Source: CAYLJJ01 sp964384025
Lineage (GTDB): Bacteria > Myxococcota_A > Bradymonadia > UBA7976 > UBA1532
Assembly: GCA_964384025.1 (NCBI GenBank)
Contig: CAYLJJ010000037.1
Location: 1-53,814, forward strand
Direction of reading: 5' to 3'
Length of the DNA: 53,814 nt
Notes under the pieces: generated by a model
What the model was told of the DNA's origin: nothing
Databases searched by the model: none
The model's input: the letters and a program-made list of their open reading frames with translations, nothing else
Translations under genes and position numbers: made by a program
In this document: piece after piece, positions 1 to 6,375 of the stretch
How positions within the stretch are numbered: position 1 is the first letter of the stretch
Layout: the number at the start of each line of letters is the position of its first letter

Positions 1-142
1 CAACCGCGCCGCTGCCTGCTTCGCCACCGCCACCCGCAACCGCGCCGCTGCCTGCTTCGCCACCGCCACCCGCAACCGCGCCGCTGCCTGCAGCACCGCC
101 GCCACCCGCAACCGCGCCGCTGCCTGCTTCACCACCACCACC
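1..142 (-). repeat. 36-bp coding tandem repeat (Gly/Ala linker)
   Basis: Units of 36 bp, nearly identical, encode the 12-residue EAGSGAVAGGGG unit on the minus strand. One unit carries AAGS instead of EAGS and the copy nearest the N-terminus is diverged. Units are contiguous with no spacers. Copy number could vary by slippage. Confidence 0.85.
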
Positions 143-289
143 AGCGACAGCGCCGCCCGCCGTGCCGCTGTCAGGTGCACCACCCCCGCTGCCACCGACC
201 CCACCATCGGTATCCTCAAGAGGCTCACAGCCCAGCCAAGCAACTGCAGCCAACAAAGAGAGCAGCCCCAAATTTAGAGCGGTTTGCAT
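1..289 (-). CDS. Gly-rich repeat lipoprotein, N-terminal part (runs off window)
   Basis: The ATG at 289 is preceded by AGGAGAAGAAC. The first 21 residues form a signal peptide ending in the lipobox AWLGC, so this should be a lipidated envelope protein. The mature part begins EPLEDTDGG and then becomes almost pure Gly/Ala/Ser, with a 12-residue unit EAGSGAVAGGGG repeated at least three and a half times up to the window edge. The remainder of the protein lies outside. The lipobox plus Gly-rich linker resembles the N-terminus at 24374-24618, where Cys-rich modules follow in the neighbouring segment, so a Cys-rich C-terminus is a reasonable guess only. Function is unknown. Confidence 0.8.
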   Translation of the reverse strand, partial: MQTALNLGLLSLLAAVAWLGCEPLEDTDGGVGGSGGGAPDSGTAGGAVAGGGGEAGSGAVAGGGGAAGSGAVAGGGGEAGSGAVAGGGGEAGSGAV

Positions 290-384
290 GTTCTTCTCCT
301 AACTCTCAAGAGTCAGGCGTGAAAGTACTCGTAAAGATGATAGCATTACAAAGAAAATGTAAGGGAGGGTGAAAACGAGGTTCT

Positions 385-1323
385 TTAAGCCTGACCTGCA
401 GAGACCATAATCCAGCGTAAAGCTAAGCCGCCCAATAGAAGAAGGCTGGGAGCGACGAGGTTGGGTTTAAGACTCTTGCGGCCCTCTAAAACCTCCATAA
501 AGAGCGGGATCATCAAACCCATAAAAACGACCAAGGACCAGAAGGGAGCGGTGTAGGAGCCACCCAAAATGAGACCCGCTGCCTTCTGTCCGCTCTCTCC
601 CCCTCCTGTAACCAAACCGCTAATATAGAGGAAGAGAAGGACTAACTCTATGAAAATAATGAAGATATCCCCTCTGCGCAGGAAGCTATGCTCCCCATCC
701 CGGATGGGAAGCAGCATCAGTAGGGCGGCCCCCGCAGAGAGCCCAGAGGAGAGGAAGAGAGGGGCGAGGATGCTTGAGTTCCACAGGGCTCGAGCGCCCA
801 GACTCCCCAAGAGGATCCCTGTGTAACCGCCCAGGGCGGCCCCCAAGATGATGTTGGCCCAGCGCAGCAGCTGAAGCTGCTCTTTAGAGCGCAGGCTGAT
901 CTGCCGGAGGAGGGGGTTAAGCCTCTTGATGGGGTTGAGCGCCTCCAGCTTCGCCAACTCAGCTTGGTTAAGCCCCGCAAAGCCCAAGCCCAGAGAAGCT
1001 GGGTAGACTAAGAGGAGGATCCAGGAGCCCCAAGACATGGGTGAGCTCCATTCGAAGCTCAAATAGAAGCGATAGACATGGAGCTTAAAGGCCAGATCTA
1101 AAAAGAGAGCCCCCATGCCGATGGAGAGGGCCACTGGGGCAAAGAAGGGCGCCCAGCGAAGCCAGGGGGAGTTCTCCTCATCCCGAAGCCCCAATAGGGC
1201 GGTCCAGATCATCAGGCCAGCAGCAAGGCCGCCGAGGAAGAGATAGATAGGGATCTCCCAACCCCAGATGTGGAGATGAGGATCGATGCCTTGGTTATAG
1301 CGTGTGATCTCGTACTCAATCAT
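385..1323 (-). CDS. NrfD/PsrC-type membrane subunit
   Basis: An integral membrane protein of about 312 residues with roughly eight hydrophobic segments. It opens with MIEYEITRYNQ and the motif HIWGWEIPIYLFLGG, typical of the NrfD/PsrC family, the quinone-interacting anchor of periplasmic molybdopterin oxidoreductases. The chosen ATG at 1323 lies one base after the stop of the upstream gene (TGAGATG), which favours it over a longer start at 1365 that would add a basic tail inside the previous gene. It should pass electrons between the quinone pool and the ferredoxin at 3004-3543. Here the anchor gene is last in the operon and separated from the A and B subunits by two transporter genes. Donor and acceptor cannot be read from sequence. 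Confidence 0.85.
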   Translation of the reverse strand: MIEYEITRYNQGIDPHLHIWGWEIPIYLFLGGLAAGLMIWTALLGLRDEENSPWLRWAPFFAPVALSIGMGALFLDLAFKLHVYRFYLSFEWSSPMSWGSWILLLVYPASLGLGFAGLNQAELAKLEALNPIKRLNPLLRQISLRSKEQLQLLRWANIILGAALGGYTGILLGSLGARALWNSSILAPLFLSSGLSAGAALLMLLPIRDGEHSFLRRGDIFIIFIELVLLFLYISGLVTGGGESGQKAAGLILGGSYTAPFWSLVVFMGLMIPLFMEVLEGRKSLKPNLVAPSLLLLGGLALRWIMVSAGQA

Positions 1324-1324
1324 C

Positions 1325-2485
1325 TCAGCCACAGCCTCCGCCCTTCTTCTTCTTCTTAGGGACAAACTTCTTGCTGGGAGCTGGAGGCGGGGGGGCGGCC
1401 TTCATCCCAGTCATCGCCCCGTGGAGGGCGGCGCGCCAGAGGTACTCCCGACGAGCGGTTTCATCTGTCTCAACTGGGGGCACTGGGGCTTTGAGAGCCA
1501 GCTCGCTCCAGCCCTTAAAGCCCCCCTCTAAGATCCTCAGGTTGCCTTTATAGTCGAGGGCTTCGGCGGGAACCTCCCTGAGCGTCTCAGCTCCCGATAA
1601 GATCAAATCAGGGCCAGCGGGAGCGTAACTGAGCCCCAGGTTTGCCAAGCTCTCTATCGGAACGCATTCAGCGCCTGGGATACGCTTAGCCTGGCAGGCA
1701 TTGAGATCGCGGAGGTCTAAGACACGCAGGGACCAGGGCTCATCCAGGAGACGCTGAACGAACTCTCGCTGACTGATGATCTTTGTGCTGCCCTGATCCT
1801 CAGCTCGGGGATGTTCAGGGAGGAGGAGGGTGACGGCGGCAGCAGTGGTGATCACACCGATGGTAGCGAAGGCCCCCTTACGACGCCGAATCGGCTGAGG
1901 TCTAAGGCCCAGCTTAGCGGTCGCCCAGACCTCTACCTTCTCTACACCCACAAAGGCCGCGAGAGCCCCCAGGGTGAGCACAATGGCGAGGAGGGCCAGA
2001 GGGATCCCGGTCATGATCGAGAAGAATTGATGCCCCATAGCGCCAGAGAGGTGTAGGCCGCTGACAAGAGGCCAAGCCTCAGCATAGAGGTAGGAGCCTG
2101 TGATCACGCCAAAAATGGTGACTAAGCCATCTAAATTTCCAGAAGAAAAGGCCACCACGGAGGTGCCTGGGCAGTAACCCGAGATGATAAAGCCCGCGCC
2201 CAGCACCAAGCCGCCCAGCAGGGCAGGCCAAATGAAGGTCTCACTGACAGCGCCTTCAGCCAGGGTCTTGAACTCAATGACCCCCAGAGAGGTCGCCAAG
2301 ACCGCCCCCAAGAGAGCCACTATGATCCCTGTAAACATCACCTTAAAGACGGTCATATCGTGAAGATAGAACTGAGCGGCCAGCTTGGTAGAGCGACCGA
2401 AACCCGCACGCTCAAGGACAAAACCAAAGCCAAAGCCGATGAGAAGCGCCGCCAAGAAACCGAGCTGTGTGTCTCCTGAGATCAT
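1325..2485 (-). CDS. YeeE/YedE transporter half fused to Cys-less rhodanese domain
   Basis: Residues 1 to about 235 form a multi-pass YeeE/YedE (DUF395) domain with the Cys motif GYCPGTS; this family includes thiosulfate and other sulfur-compound transporters. After a linker, residues 260-350 form a rhodanese fold (VLDLRD, RIPGAECVPI, LEGGFKGW). The active-site loop, normally CxxGxR, reads LSGAETLR, so the catalytic Cys is missing. The protein ends in a Lys-rich tail KKKKKGGGCG with one terminal Cys. The ATG at 2485 overlaps the upstream stop as ATGA and sits eight bases after AGGAGG; an in-frame ATG at 2491 is too close to that site. It pairs with the half-protein at 2482-2991. A role in taking up or handing over sulfane sulfur is inferred. 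Confidence 0.85.
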   Translation of the reverse strand: MISGDTQLGFLAALLIGFGFGFVLERAGFGRSTKLAAQFYLHDMTVFKVMFTGIIVALLGAVLATSLGVIEFKTLAEGAVSETFIWPALLGGLVLGAGFIISGYCPGTSVVAFSSGNLDGLVTIFGVITGSYLYAEAWPLVSGLHLSGAMGHQFFSIMTGIPLALLAIVLTLGALAAFVGVEKVEVWATAKLGLRPQPIRRRKGAFATIGVITTAAAVTLLLPEHPRAEDQGSTKIISQREFVQRLLDEPWSLRVLDLRDLNACQAKRIPGAECVPIESLANLGLSYAPAGPDLILSGAETLREVPAEALDYKGNLRILEGGFKGWSELALKAPVPPVETDETARREYLWRAALHGAMTGMKAAPPPPAPSKKFVPKKKKKGGGCG

Positions 2486-2991
2486 ATCCATTGCCTCCTG
2501 ACAAACCAAGCCAGGGCGTAGCCACCGGCGAAGACCGCAAACATAAAGATCCAACTGTGAACAGAGAGCAGAGCGCCTCCCGAGAGGGCCTGCCCTGAGG
2601 TGCAGCCTCGAGCCAGACGCGCCGCCATGCCCATGAGGAGCCCGCCGCTTAGAGCCATGATCAGGCGATGCTTGGTCTCGATACGAGGACCTTTGAGTAC
2701 TTGTAACTTAAAGCGTCCTGCTGAATAGGAGCTGAGGGCTCCACCCAAGAAGGCACCTAAGACCAAGAAGAGGATCCAGTGCTCCAAGGGAGAGAGCCCC
2801 GCTGCGAGGGTTCGTGCCATATATACGTTGGCTTCTACATGAGCGGGGGCGATCTGATGGGCAGCGGTGAGGCCAACCCGGTAGGCGGTCCCTGAGGCGC
2901 CCAGCCCATGCCCAACCCACAGAAAGCTGATCAATAGGACCAAACCCAGGACGATGCCCGCGACATAGGGATTCCAGAATTTCTGCTCCAT
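2482..2991 (-). CDS. YeeE/YedE family membrane protein, first half
   Basis: A 169-residue membrane protein with about four hydrophobic segments and the family motif ARGCTSGQALSGG, whose Cys is the expected sulfur-contact residue. Full-length YeeE proteins carry two such halves in one chain. Here the halves are two genes overlapping by four bases (ATGA), so they probably form one transporter. The position inside an oxidoreductase operon points to movement of a sulfur compound across the inner membrane; the substrate cannot be read from sequence. Confidence 0.85.
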   Translation of the reverse strand: MEQKFWNPYVAGIVLGLVLLISFLWVGHGLGASGTAYRVGLTAAHQIAPAHVEANVYMARTLAAGLSPLEHWILFLVLGAFLGGALSSYSAGRFKLQVLKGPRIETKHRLIMALSGGLLMGMAARLARGCTSGQALSGGALLSVHSWIFMFAVFAGGYALAWFVRRQWI

Positions 2992-3003
2992 GGATTCTCC
3001 TCC

Positions 3004-3543
3004 TCAGCTTAGGAAGTAGATGTTGGGGCCGATGCCCGTCTCTGGCTTCAGGGTCTTGTGAATGCGGCTCTCAAGGAGGTGGACCACGACGCTCTTGGAG
3101 TCTTTAAGATCTCCAAAGACGAGAGACTCAGTAGGGCAAACCGTTACACAGGCGGGGTTGAGGCCTCGCTCCACCCGGTGGAGACAGAAGGTGCATTTGT
3201 CTACAAAGCCATCGGGGTGAACATAGCGAGCGTCGTAGGGGCAAGAGGCGATGCAGGCCTTACAGCCCGTGCATTTGTTGCGGGTGACGATGACCGCACC
3301 GCCCTTGTTAAAGTGGCTGGCACCTGTGGGACAGCTGCTTACGCAAGGAGCATCGTCACAGTGATTACAACGCTCTGAATGGATCTCGGTGTGGAGATCT
3401 GGGAAGCGTCCCCGCGTCAGGGTGGTGATCCAGTCACGGAAGCCTCCTGGAGGGAGGGCGTTTTCAGATTTGCAGGCATAGACACAGGCGTTACAGCCGA
3501 CGCAGCGTCGAGTGTCCATGGTCATGGCATAACGCGGGCTCAT
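3004..3543 (-). CDS. Four-cluster ferredoxin subunit (PsrB/PhsB/DmsB type)
   Basis: A 179-residue iron-sulfur protein with four cysteine clusters: CVGCNACVYACKSE, CNHCDDAPCVSSCPTGA, CTGCKACIASCPYDA, and CTFCLHRVERG followed by CVTVCP. This is the classic B-subunit pattern carrying four 4Fe-4S clusters between an NrfD anchor and a molybdopterin subunit. It has no signal peptide, as usual for subunits exported together with a Tat-tagged partner. The ATG overlaps the stop of the molybdopterin gene (3540-3543, ATGA). Confidence 0.92.
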   Translation of the reverse strand: MSPRYAMTMDTRRCVGCNACVYACKSENALPPGGFRDWITTLTRGRFPDLHTEIHSERCNHCDDAPCVSSCPTGASHFNKGGAVIVTRNKCTGCKACIASCPYDARYVHPDGFVDKCTFCLHRVERGLNPACVTVCPTESLVFGDLKDSKSVVVHLLESRIHKTLKPETGIGPNIYFLS

Positions 3544-5756
3544 GAGGGGGCCTCAATACGGACAAAGTTTACGTTCATCCCAGTCCCACCCATGATGGGA
3601 TCCGTCTTATACTTGGAGGTGAGCTGGCTGTCTGAAGCACCTTTTCCACGGGCGAATTTGAGGCCCTTAGCACTGTGACCATAGCCATGCACCATATATA
3701 CAGCGTCTCCACGGATACGTTGGGTGATGCGCGCTCGAACGGGGTCGGAGCGAATCTCATCCTGGTTCACCAACACCACTCGATCTCCGCTCTTGAGAGG
3801 AGGATCTAACGCCAGCCTTCCAGCCGCATCGGCGTTAATCCAAACCTCGTTCTCCTCATAGCACTCTGAGAGGAAGCGGTTATTGGTGGTGCGCCCAAAG
3901 GTATGCATCGGCGCCCGTCCGGTCAGTAGACGGAACATCCCTTGAGGCGGCTCTTCTTGGGGATAGAACTCTGGGATGGGATCATGCCCCAGGTTCTTAA
4001 GGGTCTGACTGAACAACTCGATCTTGCCGCTCTCGGTATCAAAGCTCAGAGATAGACCCTCCTCTTCGTTCACCGGGGTGCGCTTGCCCAGGACCACTCC
4101 CTTCTGCTGTAGTTCTCCACAGTCAAAGCCCCCCGCCTTGACCCGCGCCATGGCGTATTCTCTGCTGTCTTTCCAGGGAAAGTAGTCATGTAGACCCAAG
4201 CGATGCCCGATCTCCTTGGCGATCCACCAGCCAGGCTTGGAGTTGTACATCGGCTCTACCACTGCCTGACGCACTGCGACGAAGGGCTCCTTGTAGTAGG
4301 GGGTCCAGAGTTCATCACAGCGCTCTAGGTAAGTGCTCTCAGGCAGGACCACATCAGCCCAGCTACAGATCTCTGCAGGCAGCACGTCGATCGCGGCGAT
4401 GAAATCCAGCTTCTGGATCGCCTCTTGAGTCTGCTGCTGGTTGGGGAGGCTCTGGAGCAGATTGGTGCCGTAGACCAGCCAACCCTTGAGATCATAGGCA
4501 TCGCTCCCTGAGACCGTGACCTCACAGAGGCCCGAAGCCAGGGTTTCATCAGCCAGGGGATAGAGCCCCGCCTTGATTCGATCCACCTTGGGCTTGGCTT
4601 CGCCATACTTAGTGTAGGGGAACTTGGGCAGCTTAACTTTGGAGGGCTGTAAGTAGCCCCCCCGACGACCCCAACTTCCCAGGAGGGCGGCCAAGATCGC
4701 CTTAGCCCGCTCCCGCTGAGTGTCATCACCGTACCAAGTGGTTCGACGCCCTGGATGGATCAGGGAGGCGGGGCGAGCGCCCGCCATCACCCGAGCCGTC
4801 TCGCGGATCAACTCAGGGCGCAGTCCGGTGAGGGGATAGGCCCACTCAGGGGTCTTGCTCTTGACGTGGGCCTTCAGCTCCTCAAAGCCGCTGGCGTGGG
4901 CGGTGATAAAGTCAGCGTCATAGCGCCGCTCTTCGATGAGCACATTGATCCAGGCCAACAGCAGCGCGATATCGGTGCCCGGCTTGATCGGCAGCCAATA
5001 GCGAGCTTTACTGGCCGCCACCGAGAAGCGGGGATCGACGACAATGAGATCGGCCCCCTTGCCCACCGCGCGGGAGAAGTCCTGCACCTGGGTGTTGTGC
5101 ATATTCTCGCCCAGATGTCCCCCGATGAGGGTGATACAGCGGGCGTTCTCCATATCAACAGGCTCAGGAGACCCCAGACCCGCGCCAAAGGTCAGCCAGT
5201 AGCCCACCTCTCGAGGACCACGGCACTGAGCATAGGAAGGAGCGGCGATATTATAGGAGCCATAGGCTTTGAGGAGGTGCTTAAACCAGGAGCCCCCGAA
5301 ACCATGACTGAAGAGCGCCAAGGCCTCCGCACCATGCTTCTCCTTGAGACGCAGCAGCTTCTCTGCCACCTCGTCCAGGGCCTTATCCCAGGAGACCACC
5401 TCAAAGATATCCTCACCCCGCTTCTTAACGCGGATCATGGGATCTTTGAGGCGATCTGGATCATAGAGCAGGCCGGTGCCTCCCACGCCACGAGGGCAGA
5501 GCCGTCCGCGAGAGAGAGGGTGGGCAGGGTTTCCGGTAAGCTTGGTGACCTTGCCCTCTTTGACATGAGCCTGGACGCCGCATTTCCAGAAACAGAGTTC
5601 ACAGAAGGTGGGGATCACCTTCTCCCCGTCGGTGTTGGGATCAGGGATCTGATCCCCATCCAAGCCCCACCATTGATTCAACAGGCCGGAGCCCGCTCCA
5701 GCAGCGGCGGTGGCACCCGCTCCGATCTTGATAAAATCTCTACGGTTTACAGCCAT
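3540..5756 (-). CDS. Tat-exported molybdopterin oxidoreductase, polysulfide/thiosulfate reductase-like
   Basis: About 738 residues. The start MAVNRRDFIKIG gives a twin-arginine signal, so the enzyme should work in the periplasm. Residues 52-87 hold a 4Fe-4S site (CELCFWKC ... CPRG), followed by molybdopterin and MGD-binding domains of the DMSO-reductase family. A Cys near residue 178 in SYAQCRGPRE is a candidate molybdenum ligand, as in PsrA/PhsA-type enzymes. Partners are the ferredoxin, two YeeE-type genes and NrfD. Together these suggest reduction or oxidation of polysulfide, thiosulfate or a similar sulfur compound, but related enzymes use other substrates and the assignment is by context. 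The start overlaps the ArsR gene by 10 bases. Confidence 0.88.
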   Translation of the reverse strand: MAVNRRDFIKIGAGATAAAGAGSGLLNQWWGLDGDQIPDPNTDGEKVIPTFCELCFWKCGVQAHVKEGKVTKLTGNPAHPLSRGRLCPRGVGGTGLLYDPDRLKDPMIRVKKRGEDIFEVVSWDKALDEVAEKLLRLKEKHGAEALALFSHGFGGSWFKHLLKAYGSYNIAAPSYAQCRGPREVGYWLTFGAGLGSPEPVDMENARCITLIGGHLGENMHNTQVQDFSRAVGKGADLIVVDPRFSVAASKARYWLPIKPGTDIALLLAWINVLIEERRYDADFITAHASGFEELKAHVKSKTPEWAYPLTGLRPELIRETARVMAGARPASLIHPGRRTTWYGDDTQRERAKAILAALLGSWGRRGGYLQPSKVKLPKFPYTKYGEAKPKVDRIKAGLYPLADETLASGLCEVTVSGSDAYDLKGWLVYGTNLLQSLPNQQQTQEAIQKLDFIAAIDVLPAEICSWADVVLPESTYLERCDELWTPYYKEPFVAVRQAVVEPMYNSKPGWWIAKEIGHRLGLHDYFPWKDSREYAMARVKAGGFDCGELQQKGVVLGKRTPVNEEEGLSLSFDTESGKIELFSQTLKNLGHDPIPEFYPQEEPPQGMFRLLTGRAPMHTFGRTTNNRFLSECYEENEVWINADAAGRLALDPPLKSGDRVVLVNQDEIRSDPVRARITQRIRGDAVYMVHGYGHSAKGLKFARGKGASDSQLTSKYKTDPIMGGTGMNVNFVRIEAPS

Positions 5757-6079
5757 GAGATCTCTTCTTCCTCCAGGCTCTCGGTCAAGTTGCGGAGCAG
5801 CTCTTTTAGGCAAGACACCTTGATCTGATACAGAGCTCGTCCTCCCTGAGAGCGACGCATGACAAGGCCGTTGAGGCGCAGGATGCGCAGTTGTTGAGAG
5901 ACGATGGCGGGAGCGAGGGTCAAGACCTCAGCAATCTCCCCCACGTTGTGCTCTCTACCGCAGAGCAGATCGATGATTCGAAGGCGGTGGCGGTGGCCTA
6001 AAGCCTTGAAAGTTTGAACCAGCCTCTCCGTAGGGAGGGCGCCAATCCGATAAGGAGTCTTCTTGTTTTCAGACAACAT
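5747..6079 (-). CDS. ArsR-family regulator with two Cys
   Basis: A 110-residue winged-helix repressor: FKALGHRHRLRIIDLL, then the recognition region NVGEIAEVLTLAPAIVSQQLRILRLNGLV and a beta-wing RRSQGGRALYQ. The ArsR metal motif ELCVCDLC is absent. Two cysteines, Cys40 and Cys90, could form a dithiol switch as in the SqrR/BigR persulfide sensors of this superfamily; that is inference. It is first in the minus-strand operon and overlaps the molybdopterin gene, so it probably controls its own operon from the upstream region 6080-6375. Confidence 0.85.
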   Translation of the reverse strand: MLSENKKTPYRIGALPTERLVQTFKALGHRHRLRIIDLLCGREHNVGEIAEVLTLAPAIVSQQLRILRLNGLVMRRSQGGRALYQIKVSCLKELLRNLTESLEEEEISWL

Positions 6080-6375
6080 CGCGACTCTCAGAAATCGCTA
6101 TATCTAAAAGATGCATACCTGGGGACCGGATAGGTGTAAATCAAAAAATCGAAGCCGCCCAGAAAGCCAAGAGGAATCAAATAGATGTATTTTTTATTTA
6201 TCGATCTCTCTGAAATCAAAGAAGGCTTGGAGCCTCCCGTGCATGTTCTATCTGAGCTGCAAGCCGCCTCAATGGAGAGAGGCAGACCTTACCCCAGGGA
6301 CCCTCGCTGCTTTTTCTCGATCTCTGTGTTGAGTTTAAGGAAGCTGGACATCTGCTCACGGCTCTAAGCTAGGCG
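6080..6375. other. Divergent intergenic region, AT-rich
   Basis: This 296-base gap lies between the sulfur operon (minus) and the MscS gene (plus) and must hold both promoters. It is richer in A/T than its surroundings, notably at 6178-6203. Short open frames here lack a ribosome-binding site and recognisable sequence. I see no convincing operator or -35/-10 pair. Confidence 0.4.

Noticed and set aside
1..142. CRISPR-like regular 36-bp repeats
   Set aside because: Units are contiguous with no spacers, keep one reading frame and encode a Gly/Ala linker of a lipoprotein.
4755..5828. A 357-codon plus-strand ORF
   Set aside because: It is antisense to the molybdopterin subunit, which has clear motifs and a Tat signal; the plus frame has no family signature.
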